Positions 52,031-63,639 are shown, numbered from the stretch's first letter. The stretch is 64,000 bases of DNA from Pelistega suis (GCF_013133795.1 NZ_JABGBN010000001.1:558001-622000); one strand, 5' to 3'. Notes: generated from the sequence alone by a model not told the origin. A program made the numbers and translations.

Positions 52031-53092
52031 GTGTCGTACAATACTGATGATATTCGCATCCACGAAATTAGAGAATTAAGTCCACCTTCCCATCTGATGC
52101 GTGAATTTCCTATTTCGATTGAAGCCTCTAATGTAGTCTACCAGTCTCGTCAAGCTATTCATAAGGTATTAGCTGGTGAGGATGATCGCTTAGTGGTAGT
52201 CGTGGGACCTTGTTCTATTCATGATACTAAAGCAGCTTTAGAGTATGCAGACCGTTTAAAAGTCTTGCGTGACAAGTACAAAAATGAATTAGAAATTGTA
52301 ATGCGTGTTTACTTTGAGAAACCACGTACGACAGTAGGCTGGAAAGGTCTGATTAATGACCCAGATTTAGATCATAGTTTCAATATTAATAAGGGTTTGC
52401 GTATTGCGCGTGAACTGCTACTGACAATCAATGAGAAAGGTTTACCGGCAGGTTGTGAGTATCTTGATATGATTACACCACAGTATATTGCTGACCTTGT
52501 CTCATGGGGTGCGATTGGTGCCCGTACGACAGAGAGCCAAGTGCATCGTGAGTTGGCCTCAGGTCTTTCTTGTCCGGTGGGTTTTAAAAATGGTACTGAC
52601 GGTAATACGCGTATTGCGATTGATGCGATTAAAGCAGCTTCTTCACCGCATCATTTCTTATCCGTAACTAAGGGTGGTCACTCCGCCATTGTGAAAACAA
52701 AAGGGAATGAAGATTGCCATATTATTTTACGTGGTGGCAAGGTACCGAATTATGGTGCAGAGTTTGTGCAAGCAGCGAGTGAGGATTTAGCAAAGTCTGG
52801 TTTAGCACAGAAGATTATGATTGACTCAAGCCATGCGAATAGCTCTAAAAAACCAGAAAACCAACCAGCCGTATTAGAGGATGTGGCACAGCAAATGGAA
52901 GCTGGTGATTTACGTATTTTTGGTGTGATGATTGAGTCGCACTTAGTAGCTGGTCGCCAAGATCATGTAGAGGGACAACCATTGACATATGGTCAGAGTA
53001 TTACCGATGGTTGTATTGGTTGGGATACGACTGAACAAGTCTTAGCTCGTCTTGCTCAAGCAGTGACAAACCGTCGTGCGAAGCTTGCTTAA
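52031..53092 (+). CDS. aroG: DAHP synthase (3-deoxy-7-phosphoheptulonate synthase)
   Basis: This enzyme starts aromatic synthesis by joining PEP and erythrose-4-phosphate. The 353 residues match class I AroG/AroF: VVGPCSIHDTKAA near residue 58, RVYFEKPRTTVGWKGL near 95, and DSSHANSSKKPENQP near 265. The start is GTG with AGGAG 7 bp upstream. It supplies the chorismate used by the trp genes at the window's start. Confidence 0.95.
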   Translation: MSYNTDDIRIHEIRELSPPSHLMREFPISIEASNVVYQSRQAIHKVLAGEDDRLVVVVGPCSIHDTKAALEYADRLKVLRDKYKNELEIVMRVYFEKPRTTVGWKGLINDPDLDHSFNINKGLRIARELLLTINEKGLPAGCEYLDMITPQYIADLVSWGAIGARTTESQVHRELASGLSCPVGFKNGTDGNTRIAIDAIKAASSPHHFLSVTKGGHSAIVKTKGNEDCHIILRGGKVPNYGAEFVQAASEDLAKSGLAQKIMIDSSHANSSKKPENQPAVLEDVAQQMEAGDLRIFGVMIESHLVAGRQDHVEGQPLTYGQSITDGCIGWDTTEQVLARLAQAVTNRRAKLA

Positions 53093-53114
53093 GATAAATC
53101 TAGCGATATAAGGG

Positions 53115-53148
53115 AAAGCCAGTTTGTGATAAGCGAACTGGCTTTTTT
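53115..53148 (+). terminator. Terminator of aroG
   Basis: A 10-bp stem (AAAGCCAGTT / AACTGGCTTT) with an 11-base loop is followed by T. Confidence 0.88.
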
Positions 53149-53240
53149 ATGGTTAAACAATTCTTTTTTATAAGCTTATTACCGTGCAGTTAGCGGTATA
53201 GGTAAGTAATTTCTTTTAGGAAATCGGTTACAATAGCGAC

Positions 53241-54353
53241 ATGAATACTACTATGAAAAAACCTCGTGTTGTGATTGGCTTATCTGGCGGCGTGGATTCG
53301 TCAGTAAGTGCGTGGCTGCTTAAAGAGCAAGGCTATGATGTTGTTGGTCTTTTTATGAAAAACTGGGAAGACGATGATGACTCTGAGTATTGTTCGACAC
53401 GCCAAGATTGGATTGATGCGGCGAGTGTCGCTGATGTATTGGGTATTGATATTGAGGCGGTGAATTTTGCTGCTGAATACAAAGACCGTGTTTTTGCTGA
53501 GTTTTTACGCGAATATTCGGCAGGTCGTACGCCCAATCCTGATGTGTTGTGTAATGCAGAAATTAAGTTTAAAGCCTTTTTAGATCATGCAATGGGTTTG
53601 GGTGCGGATTATATTGCCACAGGGCATTATGCTCGTGTACGTTCAGTCAATGTCAATGGTAAAGAAGAATTTCAGTTACTCAAAGGACTGGATCCGGCAA
53701 AAGATCAGAGTTACTTTCTACATCGCTTGAATCAAGCACAATTGAGTAAAGCGATTTTCCCTTTGGGGGAAATTCATAAGACTGAGGTGCGTCAGATTGC
53801 TGAGAAATTGCAATTGCCTAATGCACGTAAAAAAGACTCAACAGGTATTTGTTTTATTGGTGAACGTCCTTTCCGTGAGTTTTTAAATCGCTACTTACCG
53901 GCAAAACCTGGTCCTATTCTGACGGATGAGGGTAAAGAAATTGGTCGTCATACGGGTTTGGCATTTTATACCTTGGGTCAGCGCAAGGGACTCGGTATTG
54001 GGGGTGTAAAAGGTTATCAGGCAGATGACGGTACGGCAGATGCATGGTATGTTGCGCGTAAAGATATTAAAGAAAATGCACTTTATGTGGTGAGTGGACA
54101 TGATCATCCTTGGCTATTAAAGCCTGAATTGGCGGCTGAGGACGTGAGCTGGGTGGCAGGTTATGCCCCTGAGTTAGGGGAATATGGTGCTAAGACGCGT
54201 TATCGACAAGCGGATGCTGCCTGTCGTTTAACTGAGGTAGCCGATAAAACCTTAAAGCTAAATTTTAAAGAAGCACAATGGGCGGTGACCCCCGGTCAAT
54301 CAGCCGTGCTTTATCAAGGTGATATTTGCCTTGGTGGTGGAATTATTTATTAA
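53241..54353 (+). CDS. mnmA: tRNA 2-thiouridylase MnmA
   Basis: MnmA puts sulphur on U34 of tRNAs for Lys, Glu and Gln. The PP-loop is GLSGGVDSS near residue 14; the catalytic cysteines lie in [12 protein letters not shown] and [12 protein letters not shown]. It has 370 residues. It is 21 bp before purB on the same strand. Confidence 0.95.
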   Translation: MNTTMKKPRVVIGLSGGVDSSVSAWLLKEQGYDVVGLFMKNWEDDDDSEYCSTRQDWIDAASVADVLGIDIEAVNFAAEYKDRVFAEFLREYSAGRTPNPDVLCNAEIKFKAFLDHAMGLGADYIATGHYARVRSVNVNGKEEFQLLKGLDPAKDQSYFLHRLNQAQLSKAIFPLGEIHKTEVRQIAEKLQLPNARKKDSTGICFIGERPFREFLNRYLPAKPGPILTDEGKEIGRHTGLAFYTLGQRKGLGIGGVKGYQADDGTADAWYVARKDIKENALYVVSGHDHPWLLKPELAAEDVSWVAGYAPELGEYGAKTRYRQADAACRLTEVADKTLKLNFKEAQWAVTPGQSAVLYQGDICLGGGIIY

Positions 54354-55754
<1,401 letters not shown>

Positions 55755-55774
55755 GCGTGTTGTATATTAAAGGT

Positions 55775-55803
55775 GGCTTATCTGGTGGTGTACCAGATAA
55801 GCC
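55775..55803 (+). terminator. Hairpin after purB
   Basis: A perfect 11-bp stem (GGCTTATCTGG / CCAGATAAGCC) with a 7-base loop lies 20 bp after the purB stop. It has no T run, so termination may be weak. Confidence 0.6.
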
Positions 55804-55825
55804 TACGAATTTTATTTAGGAGATT

Positions 55826-56272
55826 ATGATGAAAAAAATATTAGGTGCTGCCTGTATGGTGTTAGCAGCTTCATCAGTACAAGCTCAGAGCTTTCAAAGT
55901 ACGGATGATGCGATTGCTTACCGTCAAGGTGCTTTTCAAGTATTAGCGGCGCATGTCGGTCGTTTACGTCCGGTGGTACGTGGTCAAGTACCGTACAATG
56001 CTGAGGCAGTGGAAGATGTGGTTGAACTCATCGAGACATTGGCTGAGTTGCCATGGGCGGGTTTTGGTCCAGGTACTGAGGGTGGTAATTCTAAAAAGGA
56101 TATTTGGGCAAATAATAAAGCCTTTGAAGATACACGTACTCAATTTATCGTTAATGTAAAAGCATTAAAAGAAGCTGCTGACAAAGGCGATTTAGAACTT
56201 GTGAAGAAGAGCTTTAATGAGGTAGGACAGTCTTGTCGTACCTGTCATGATAATTTTAGACATAAGCGCTAA
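55826..56272 (+). CDS. Cytochrome c' (class II)
   Basis: This 148-residue periplasmic protein has a signal peptide (ending SSVQA) and a C-terminal haem site CRTCHDNFR near residue 138, with the four-helix pattern of class II cytochromes c. It is thought to bind NO. It is separate from the azurin gene. Confidence 0.92.
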   Translation: MMKKILGAACMVLAASSVQAQSFQSTDDAIAYRQGAFQVLAAHVGRLRPVVRGQVPYNAEAVEDVVELIETLAELPWAGFGPGTEGGNSKKDIWANNKAFEDTRTQFIVNVKALKEAADKGDLELVKKSFNEVGQSCRTCHDNFRHKR

Positions 56273-56371
56273 TTTTTTCACTCTATGATTAAGAGTATTT
56301 CGCTACTGAGGGAAATCTGTTAGATAGGGAAATACATAATCAGCTTATGTTTCTGTAATAAAGGAGAATCT

Positions 56372-56533
56372 ATGTTACATTATGCGGTTGTATTTTTAGT
56401 GATTGCGTTAATTGCGGGCGTATTAGGATTTGGCGGTATTGCTGGTACGGCAGTAGGGATTGCTAAGATACTGTTTGTTGTCTTTTTAGTGATGGCTGTT
56501 TTGTCTTTCGTTTTTGGTCGAGGCAGAAGGTAG
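56372..56533 (+). CDS. Small membrane protein of the YtjA family (DUF1328)
   Basis: A 53-residue protein starting [20 protein letters not shown] with two hydrophobic segments, Gly-rich in between ([14 protein letters not shown]) and ending FGRGRR. AAGGAGA 4 bp upstream. The family is widespread and uncharacterised. Confidence 0.85.
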   Translation: MLHYAVVFLVIALIAGVLGFGGIAGTAVGIAKILFVVFLVMAVLSFVFGRGRR

Positions 56534-56618
56534 CTAGTGCGTAGACATTGAGTATTGAATACGCGAGGGCGGCGGGGTATATCGCTGCCCTTATTTTGTC
56601 GTGAATAAGGTTTATAGA

Positions 56619-57179
56619 ATGTTTAAATATGCACGTATAGTGACTTTGGCTGTATCAGTAACGGGTTTAGTGGCTTGTGGAACCGTCACTCAACATCGTT
56701 ATCAATCCATTGCACACCCCAAACGGCCACAGGTTGATCGTGTCGCATTTAATCCTGCTGATCTTAAAAAAGGTGCGGGTGTGGCACATGTGGTCGGGCG
56801 TGCCTATTTATTGAATACTCGTGCTTTTCAGGAGCGTGTTGCCAATTTTGCTGATGTCGTATTAAATCCCGTATCTGCGGCAAGTACCCAGTGGTTTACG
56901 GAGGTTTGTCGCCGTGGCAAAGTATTAAAAGGTGAGGCCAATCCTTTATATGAACATGCAATGTTTATGACAAAAACCAATAGTTATGGTCAATTTGCCT
57001 TTCCAAATGTCCCGGCGGGTGATTACTATTTAAGTACCAAGCTCTATTGGATGGATACAGCCCCACGTTCAGGTCCTGTTGAGTATGGTGGGCTATTAGC
57101 AAAGAAAGTGACTTTAGTAGCAGGGGCGGTATCCGTGGATTTAAGTCAGAAAGATCGTTGCCCTGGATATTTTCATTAA
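56619..57179 (+). CDS. Predicted lipoprotein with a carboxypeptidase regulatory-like fold
   Basis: From the ATG at 56619 (AAGG 8 bp upstream) it has 186 residues, a lipoprotein signal ending LVACG (Cys20) and a later segment GQFAFPNVPAGDYYLST that fits the beta-sandwich of carboxypeptidase regulatory-like domains. A longer GTG start at 56601 is less likely. Role unknown. Confidence 0.8.
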   Translation: MFKYARIVTLAVSVTGLVACGTVTQHRYQSIAHPKRPQVDRVAFNPADLKKGAGVAHVVGRAYLLNTRAFQERVANFADVVLNPVSAASTQWFTEVCRRGKVLKGEANPLYEHAMFMTKTNSYGQFAFPNVPAGDYYLSTKLYWMDTAPRSGPVEYGGLLAKKVTLVAGAVSVDLSQKDRCPGYFH

Positions 57180-57290
57180 CGAGAATTTACAAATTTTTTC
57201 TTAAAAAACAAATATTTTTGATGACTATTTAAGGTAATTTCTATATAGTTGTGGGAATTATCTTTATTTCATCGATTTTTAAGGTTAGTT

Positions 57291-57860
57291 ATGAAAAATA
57301 TTACTCGTGTTTTAATGTGTTCAGCCGTTGCTTTTGGTTTAAGTGGTTGTTTTGCAACAGCATCACAAAACTCTACAGCTCAATCAGCAGCGACACCAGC
57401 TCCTGTGATTGTTAAAGCGAATAAAAGCCAAGCAGCTAATGCAAATACTTTTAACTTATATGTTGGTTCTACTCAAAAAGGTGAAGTAAAAACTACATCT
57501 AAGAAAGGTAAAAGAAAACAAACAACAACCATTAAGCAAGATGTACCTGTACAGGTAGGTAATGTGACTTATTATACATCAGGTGCTATTGTGGCTAACG
57601 AAGATGTCCGTAATGCCTTTGTTGCAAAAACAATCTCAGGCGAGCCTGCATTAGGTATTCGTTTAAGTGATGTGGCTAACAGCCGTTTAAGCACAGCATT
57701 AGCTGCTAATAATTCAGGTACGGTATTAGCGAGTCTAAATAGCTCAGTGTTCTCTAAAGTAAATAATGCCGGTGCAAAATTACAAGACGGTGTATTATTG
57801 TTGCCTATGGCTTCATTAAACCAAGCGCGTGACGTTGCTGATTTATTACGTAAGAAATAA
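57291..57860 (+). CDS. Predicted lipoprotein, unknown function
   Basis: From the ATG at 57291 it is 189 residues with a lipoprotein signal (lipobox LSGC, Cys19). A Lys-rich linker (VKTTSKKGKRKQTTTIK) precedes a folded C-terminal part with a weak likeness to the P1 head of SecD (NPAILxxDV-like positions are not firm). It has its own terminator. Confidence 0.7.
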   Translation: MKNITRVLMCSAVAFGLSGCFATASQNSTAQSAATPAPVIVKANKSQAANANTFNLYVGSTQKGEVKTTSKKGKRKQTTTIKQDVPVQVGNVTYYTSGAIVANEDVRNAFVAKTISGEPALGIRLSDVANSRLSTALAANNSGTVLASLNSSVFSKVNNAGAKLQDGVLLLPMASLNQARDVADLLRKK

Positions 57861-57883
57861 TCTATTGAGAGTGTAGATACTTA

Positions 57884-57908
57884 AAGGGTCGCTTCGGCGA
57901 CCTTTTTT
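57884..57908 (+). terminator. Terminator of the 57291 lipoprotein gene
   Basis: Stem GGTCGC / GCGACC with a TTCG loop followed by seven T. Confidence 0.9.
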
Positions 57909-58154
57909 TGTTTGTTTGATTTTTTGTGAAAAAAGTATTTTTTTGAACTGATATGAATTTTCTGGACAGATAAAAGTGCTCAATAGACCATAGGTGCGTT
58001 TTTCGGTAACTAACCTAGGCAATACCCAGCCTTTATTGTATATTGAGTTTTTATACAGTATATTGCTTAGTTTTTTGGGAATGCTTGGAGATTATTTTTT
58101 ATTGTGTATGTGTGAACAATCGTTTACAATAAATTAAATCTTAAGGGTCTGACT

Positions 58155-58454
58155 ATGTACACCATTAACCAAACTGAAGATTTTTCTAATTGGGTTTCAA
58201 ACATTAAGGATAACAAGGCAAAAGCAGCCATTTCATTAAGATTAAGGCGTGCCATGTTAGGCAATCTAGGGACGGTTAAAAGTCTTAATGAGGGTGTTTT
58301 TGAAATGAAAATAGACGTAGGTGCTGGTTATCGTTTGTATTATGGACAAGAGGGTAAGCATATCTATTTAATGTTTTGGGGTGGTGATAAATCCACTCAA
58401 GAGAAAGATATTAAGATAGCCCGCAAATTGTGGAAAGAAATTAAAGGAGCTTGA
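58155..58454 (+). CDS. higB: HigB-type toxin (RelE/ParE superfamily)
   Basis: This 99-residue protein has the RelE/HigB pattern: DFSNWVSNIKDNKAKAAISLRLRRA at the N-terminus, VFEMKIDVGAGYRLYYGQ in the middle, LMFWGGDKSTQEKDI and a basic tail. Such toxins cut mRNA on the ribosome. The toxin comes first and the antitoxin start lies 3 bp after its stop, the HigBA order. An imperfect dyad GTGAAC-AATC-GTTTAC about 35 bp upstream is a possible operator. Confidence 0.87.
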   Translation: MYTINQTEDFSNWVSNIKDNKAKAAISLRLRRAMLGNLGTVKSLNEGVFEMKIDVGAGYRLYYGQEGKHIYLMFWGGDKSTQEKDIKIARKLWKEIKGA

Positions 58455-58456
58455 TA

Positions 58457-58774
58457 ATGAGTTCAGCGGTAAAGATTAAACCTGTCGATATTGCAGAATA
58501 TTTAGATAATGAAGAGGTTATAGAAGAATATCTAAAGCAAGCGATAGAAGAGGGTGACCAAACCTTGCTACTTCATGCGTTATCTGATGTAGCAAAAGCT
58601 CGTGGAATGTCTGAGGTGGCTAAGAAATCAGGTTTAAGCCGAGAGGGATTGTACAAGGCGTTATCTAGTGACGCTAAACCTCGATACGAAACACTTCAAA
58701 AAGTATTAGGAGCGTTAGGCTTTGGCTTATCTATTAAGCCATTATCAGAAATAGAAAGCCGTCAGCACGCCTAA
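58457..58774 (+). CDS. higA: HigA-type antitoxin
   Basis: 105 residues with the helix-turn-helix VAKARGMSEVAKKSGLSREGLYKAL, of the same family as the orphan at 46287. The ATG at 58457 has AAAGGAG upstream and is preferred to the TTG at 58451. An intact pair with higB. Confidence 0.88.
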   Translation: MSSAVKIKPVDIAEYLDNEEVIEEYLKQAIEEGDQTLLLHALSDVAKARGMSEVAKKSGLSREGLYKALSSDAKPRYETLQKVLGALGFGLSIKPLSEIESRQHA

Positions 58775-58860
58775 GAAAAGTGTATACCCAAAGCAACATT
58801 AAAATACTCATGCAATGAATGCCGTTAGTCTTTTTAGTTCATGCTTTTAAAGGAATAACC

Positions 58861-59127
58861 ATGTTTAAATATCGTGTAGGCTTTCCGTTCTGGCGTGAGT
58901 TCGCTCGCATGGGTGCGACATTATCGGTTATTGTTGAGGTCTTGTATGATGAAGAGGCTAACGTGTTTGTGGCAACAAGTCCAAATCTTCATGGATTAGT
59001 GGTAGAGGCGCAAGACGTGAAAGCCTTATTAAGTGAAATTAATTCTTCTATTGATGAATTGTTATATGAGGAATTGCACTGTAAAGTAAATGCACAAACG
59101 ACATTTGCGGGATTCTCTCTTGCATGA
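58861..59127 (+). CDS. HicB-like antitoxin (DUF1902)
   Basis: An 88-residue protein with the partial RNase-H fold of HicB proteins (ANVFVATSPNLHGLVVEAQ). The start at 58861 has AAAGGA upstream; a longer frame from 58819 lacks one. Its stop overlaps a HicA-like start by four bases (ATGA), but the HicA part is only a stump. Confidence 0.78.
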   Translation: MFKYRVGFPFWREFARMGATLSVIVEVLYDEEANVFVATSPNLHGLVVEAQDVKALLSEINSSIDELLYEELHCKVNAQTTFAGFSLA

Positions 59128-59183
59128 ATGGCTATTATGAAAAAGTCATTAAAGCGCTTAGGGTGCATGGTTACGAAAAACCG
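59124..59183 (+). pseudogene. Stump of a HicA-type toxin
   Basis: The first 18 residues (MNGYYEKVIKALRVHGYE) match the start of HicA-type toxins paired with DUF1902 antitoxins. The RNA-binding and catalytic His region (GSHEIW-like) is missing; the frame runs on into the tRNA-Cys gene on the other strand. Confidence 0.7.
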
Positions 59184-59219
59184 CACTTTATATCCATGCA
59201 ATGCATAGAAATGAATGGG

Positions 59220-59293
59220 TGGAGGCGCAGAGCGGAGTCGAACCGCTCTAGACGGATTTGCAATCCGCTGCATAACCGCTTTGCTACTGCGCC
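59220..59293 (-). tRNA. tRNA-Cys (anticodon GCA)
   Basis: On the minus strand the acceptor stem GGCGCAG pairs with CTGCGCC, the anticodon loop is TTGCAAA, and CCA is encoded. Its 3' end faces the HicA stump, a common place for inserted DNA. Confidence 0.95.
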
Positions 59294-59460
59294 TCATGCA
59301 ACACTTATATAAGTGCTAAGCTTTAAATATTAGCACAACTAACTACAGAGCGCAAGTTTAATCTTTAAGTCCATGTAGCAAAATTTATTTTGATGATAGC
59401 ATCTTGTATAGCAGGTGGGTGACGTATAATGTGGGCTACATGAACAATGGGGTGAGTGTG

Positions 59461-60036
59461 ATGAGTTATTGTTGTTTTGCTAATGCCTTACCAAGCGATA
59501 CGATAGATCCTAATAAGCACTATCATGATACGCAATATGGTTTGCCTATTGATGATGATAATGCGTTATTTGGGCGCTTATTGTTGGAGATTAATCAGGC
59601 AGGGTTAAGTTGGACCTTAATGTTAAAAAAAGCCGATAATTTTTATCATGCTTATGCTGGTTTTGATATTGCTAAGGTCGCCGCCTTTACTGAGCAGGAT
59701 AGAGAGCGTTTATTGCAAGATGTGGGTATTGTGCGTAATCGTCTTAAAGTTAATGCGGCTATTGTTAATGCCCAACGTATTTTGGCTATTCAAAAAGAGT
59801 ATGGCTCCTTTAAACAGTGGTTAGAAGCACATCATCCTCTGACGTTAGCTGAATGGATAAAGTTGTTTAAAAAGCATTTTAAATTTGTAGGAGGCGAAAT
59901 CGTAAATGAATTTTTGATGAGTATCGGTTATTTAAACGGCGCTCATCAAGAGGATTGTCCTACCTATCAAAAGGTATTAGCGAGTCACCCAGCATGGGCT
60001 CGTCCCACTAAAGATTTAAAAACTCAAGGCGAATAA
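59461..60036 (+). CDS. tag: DNA-3-methyladenine glycosylase I
   Basis: Tag removes 3-methyladenine from alkylated DNA. From the ATG at 59461 it has 191 residues; zinc ligands are visible at both ends (Cys in MSYCC, His in YHDTQYG, and His and Cys in AHQEDCPTY). The middle has GLSWTLMLKKADNFYHAYAG. An upstream start at 59404 is less likely. Confidence 0.93.
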   Translation: MSYCCFANALPSDTIDPNKHYHDTQYGLPIDDDNALFGRLLLEINQAGLSWTLMLKKADNFYHAYAGFDIAKVAAFTEQDRERLLQDVGIVRNRLKVNAAIVNAQRILAIQKEYGSFKQWLEAHHPLTLAEWIKLFKKHFKFVGGEIVNEFLMSIGYLNGAHQEDCPTYQKVLASHPAWARPTKDLKTQGE

Positions 60037-60048
60037 GAAAGGATAGGA

Positions 60049-61047
60049 ATGAAAGCGTATTTACCAGGTATCGCGATAGTGAGTATGGTATCAGTAATAG
60101 CTATATTATTGGTGCGGCTTGGTGTGGGAGCAAATATCGGCTTTAGTTCTTTAAGTTTTGCGCTTTTTATCGGTTTGTTGCTTGGTAATATGGTTTATCC
60201 AAAAATATCGTCTCAAGCGGATAAGGGGGTGGGTTTTGCGAAAAGTAAATTATTACGCTTAGGGATTATTCTCTATGGCTGTCGGTTAACATTAATGCAA
60301 GTAGCAGATCTTGGTTGGGTGATTATTTTTATGGATATTTTTATGGTGATATCCACATTTTTAATAACGTATTTTTTAGGGATACGTTTATTAAAAATGG
60401 ACCGAAATATGGTGATGCTGACGGGGGCAGGGTGTAGTATTTGCGGTGCTTCTGCCATTATGGCAACATCGCCTATTCTCAAAGCGAAAGCAAGTGAGGT
60501 AACGCAGGCATTAACGGTCGTCGTATTATTTGGTACCGTTGCGCTCTTTCTTTATCCTTGGATTTACCATACATGGTTTTTACCAGAGCAGGCACTCGAC
60601 TTTGGCGTGGTGGTAGGGGCTGCCGTACATGAAGTGGCACAAGTTGTTGCTATTGGTCGTCAGGTTGGCGAAGGGGCGATGGATTTAGCGGTGCTAACAA
60701 AAATGGTGCGCGTAATGCTATTAGTCCCTTTTTTATTCATTTTATTGTGTTTTTTGGGTAAGAATAAAAATAGTAGTGGCGAAACTCAGGAGTTTGCTGT
60801 GCCTTGGTTTGCTGTAGGTTTTCTAGCGATGATTGCATTGAATTCTTTTGTGGATATTCCGAGTGAATTAAAGCAAATCATGATTATGGTGGGGCAGATA
60901 GCATTGACGATGGCGATGGCTGCTTTAGGGTTAACGACGCAGTTTGCCAACTTTAAAAAAGCAGGGCCTAAAGCGTTTATTCTGGGTTTTGGTGTTTTTA
61001 TCTGGTTACTTGTAGCCGGTTTTGGCTCTTATGCTTTATTGATGTAA
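60049..61047 (+). CDS. YeiH-type putative exporter (UPF0324)
   Basis: 332 residues with about ten membrane segments and the pattern RLGIILYGCRLTLMQV and GAGCSICGASAIMA that mark the YeiH/PSE family, then AAVHEVAQVVA. The proposed cargo of this family is sulphate or sulphite; not proven here. Starts 12 bp after tag. Confidence 0.88.
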   Translation: MKAYLPGIAIVSMVSVIAILLVRLGVGANIGFSSLSFALFIGLLLGNMVYPKISSQADKGVGFAKSKLLRLGIILYGCRLTLMQVADLGWVIIFMDIFMVISTFLITYFLGIRLLKMDRNMVMLTGAGCSICGASAIMATSPILKAKASEVTQALTVVVLFGTVALFLYPWIYHTWFLPEQALDFGVVVGAAVHEVAQVVAIGRQVGEGAMDLAVLTKMVRVMLLVPFLFILLCFLGKNKNSSGETQEFAVPWFAVGFLAMIALNSFVDIPSELKQIMIMVGQIALTMAMAALGLTTQFANFKKAGPKAFILGFGVFIWLLVAGFGSYALLM

Positions 61048-61107
61048 TCAGTCAATAAGGGAGAAATCAGGGTAATGCTGATTAGCTTGCTGTGATCAGT
61101 CAACTAT

Positions 61108-61146
61108 AAAAAGGCGCTTCGATAAAATCATCGAAACGCCTTTTTG
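61108..61146. terminator. Bidirectional terminator between the exporter and the peroxidase
   Basis: AAAAAGGCG and CGCCTTTTT with an inner TTCGAT/ATCGAA stem; T runs on both strands. Confidence 0.9.
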
Positions 61147-61210
61147 CTGAAGGGGAATAGCTTTGATGCTTTATTATTGGGTATCTCAGCCACTCAGCCC
61201 TATTGTTGAT

Positions 61211-62116
61211 TTAAAGTGCTTTTAAACGTTCGATACTTGGGGCAAAATAATAAGCACCTGAAATGGCTTTACTTAGGTGAGTCAGGAGTAAGTCTGTCTT
61301 GCCATCTGTTTCGCCAAACATACTGAGTAGTTGCGTTTCAATATTGTGTAAGCAATGGCAATAAGCACAAAATAATAAACCATGTTCACCAGAGGCAGTC
61401 CCAAAGGGTAGGCTACGACGAACAATTTCTAATGTCTTGCCATTTTCTTTGAGATTGACGCGCCCAAGATGAGAGTCAGGGAGACGCACGGCTTTATCGA
61501 ATTCAATATTGTCTTGTTTTGAACGACCTACGCAGGCTTCTTGTTGTTGTAAGTTGACTTTATTCCATTTTTTAAGATCATGTAGGTATTTCTGAATAAG
61601 AATATATGTACCACCTGCATCGACTTTATCATTAGCAATTACACCTACTTTTTGGATGTTTTCGCCAGTAGGGTTTTCTGTGCCATCGACAAACCCTTCA
61701 ATCCCACGTTCTTCAATCCAGCGGAAGCCATGCGTTTCATTTAGCACCTGAATATCATCTCCAAAAAGGGCTAAGAGATTGAGAGCAAGTGCAAAGCTGA
61801 CATCATGTCGCATAGATTGAATGTGGATAAGTAGGTCGTGTTGTGTCGCTGGTGCTAAACCATTGCCAAGTGGGCGGAAAGGTTTTAGGTCTGTACCTTC
61901 TTCGGGGTGATTGAATAGTCGCCATGCTTTATCACCAAAACCGATAGTTAGTGCGACATCCGCCTCTGGAAATTGTTGTTGTAGTTTGCTTAGTTCGTCG
62001 AGACTAGCAGCACAGGCTTTTTTGATATTGTCCAGAGCGCTTGCTTGAAAGTCTGCTTCAATAAAAATCCCAGACTTCGCATGGTCAGGAATAATACCGC
62101 TTTGTGGATGAGACAT
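61211..62116 (-). CDS. Dyp-type peroxidase (YfeX-like)
   Basis: 301 residues with the GFVDGTENP motif of dye-decolourising peroxidases (catalytic Asp) near residue 145 and the haem-ligand His near 215 (SHLGRVN). No signal peptide, so cytoplasmic; this fits the YfeX group rather than EfeB. Confidence 0.88.
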   Translation of the reverse strand: MSHPQSGIIPDHAKSGIFIEADFQASALDNIKKACAASLDELSKLQQQFPEADVALTIGFGDKAWRLFNHPEEGTDLKPFRPLGNGLAPATQHDLLIHIQSMRHDVSFALALNLLALFGDDIQVLNETHGFRWIEERGIEGFVDGTENPTGENIQKVGVIANDKVDAGGTYILIQKYLHDLKKWNKVNLQQQEACVGRSKQDNIEFDKAVRLPDSHLGRVNLKENGKTLEIVRRSLPFGTASGEHGLLFCAYCHCLHNIETQLLSMFGETDGKTDLLLTHLSKAISGAYYFAPSIERLKAL

Positions 62117-62195
62117 AAAAATCCTTTATTCACTTAAAAAGTATGTGTTACGTCACAATAGGTGAACGAATTTCTCTTGGGAGAGAGTTATCTGG

Positions 62196-63401
62196 CTATA
62201 GATTGATTTTACCTAAAACATAATCAATATCTTTATCGCCACGACCAGAAAGATTTACCAGTAAACGTTTGCTAGCATCCAGCTGAGCGGCACGGCGTAA
62301 AGCATAGGCAACAGCATGAGATGACTCTAACGCAGGAATAATACCTTCTTCGCGTGATAAGGCTAGGAAGGCATCAAGACACTCTTCGTCTGTTGCTGTT
62401 TCATAACGAGCACGACCAATGTCTTTGAGGTAGCAGTGTTGTGGTCCTACTCCGGGATAATCTAGACCTGAGGCGATAGAGTGTACTGCAGAGGGTGTGC
62501 CGTCTTCTTCTTGTAAGTAGTAACAGTTAAAGCCTTGAATATTACCAAACTTACCGAGAGTCATCGTAGCGGCATGGCGACCGGGTTTATCTAAGCCCTC
62601 GCCAGCAGGCTCTACACCGACAAGTTCAACATGTTGATCATCTAGGAACGCATTAAATAGTCCTAGAGCATTTGAGCCACCACCAACGCAAGCAATCACT
62701 TCATCAGGCTGACCGCCATACATACTATCGAATTGTTCACGTGCTTCGTGTCCTACGATTGATTGGAAGTAAGCAACCATTTCAGGGTAGGGAGCAGGAC
62801 CCACGACAGAACCAATAGCAAACATACTGTCTTCAACTTGTCCTATATAGGATTCAAAAGCACTATCGACCGCTTCTTTGAGCGTACCGGCACCAGCAGA
62901 GACAGGTACAAGTTTGGCACCAAGGATTTTCATGCGGGAGACATTGGGGTGTTCTTTAGCAATATCCACTACACCCATATGAATTTCACATTCAAGACCG
63001 AGAAGCGCTGCTGCTGTAGCCAATGCAACACCATGCTGTCCAGCACCTGTTTCGGCAATCACTTTCTTTTTGCCCATCTTTTTGGCAAGTAGTACTTCAC
63101 CGATACAGTGATTAATCTTATGCGCACCTGTATGGTTTAAGTCTTCGCGTTTAAGGAAAATTTGAGCGCCACGCGTCGATAAGGTACGAGCATGATAAAT
63201 AGGGCTAGGACGACCTATAAAAGTCGCTTGTAGACGTTTCATTTCGGCGATAAATTCCGTATCACCGATAATGCTATGAAAGCCTTTTTCGAGCTCCTCA
63301 AGTGCTTTAGCAAGTGCTGGATGTCCAATCTTGCCACCATGTTGACCAAAATTACCATTGCTATCTGGAGTAACTAGGCTGTTTAATTTCTCTTGTGCCA
63401 T
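62196..63401 (-). CDS. trpB: Second tryptophan synthase beta chain (stand-alone)
   Basis: 401 residues from the ATG at 63401; a TTG at 63413 is less likely. All key residues are present: PLP lysine in TGAHKIN, the loop ETGAGQHG with the usual Gln, phosphate loop GGGSNALG and the end LSGRGDKD. It has no trpA beside it. It differs clearly from the trpB at the window start (for example [14 protein letters not shown] for [14 protein letters not shown]), so it is a paralogue or an acquired gene rather than a recent copy. It may salvage free indole. Confidence 0.9.
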   Translation of the reverse strand: MAQEKLNSLVTPDSNGNFGQHGGKIGHPALAKALEELEKGFHSIIGDTEFIAEMKRLQATFIGRPSPIYHARTLSTRGAQIFLKREDLNHTGAHKINHCIGEVLLAKKMGKKKVIAETGAGQHGVALATAAALLGLECEIHMGVVDIAKEHPNVSRMKILGAKLVPVSAGAGTLKEAVDSAFESYIGQVEDSMFAIGSVVGPAPYPEMVAYFQSIVGHEAREQFDSMYGGQPDEVIACVGGGSNALGLFNAFLDDQHVELVGVEPAGEGLDKPGRHAATMTLGKFGNIQGFNCYYLQEEDGTPSAVHSIASGLDYPGVGPQHCYLKDIGRARYETATDEECLDAFLALSREEGIIPALESSHAVAYALRRAAQLDASKRLLVNLSGRGDKDIDYVLGKINL

Positions 63402-63639
63402 GATTTTTCCCAAAGAATGAAATCAAAAAGATTCTTTTATTATAGAAGAATTGATAGATAATGGGATAGAGGGTGGGCTGTAGGAGCAAAGAGAAAAACA
63501 GTTAAAAGATTAGCAGGTTAAGATAAAGAAAGTTTATCGGATATGATGGGGGTGAATGATTAAAAGGGTATTTAATGTATTATTGAGTAAGATATGGGTA
63601 ATGCATAAAACATTTACTGATTGGGACTGGAGTTAAGAG

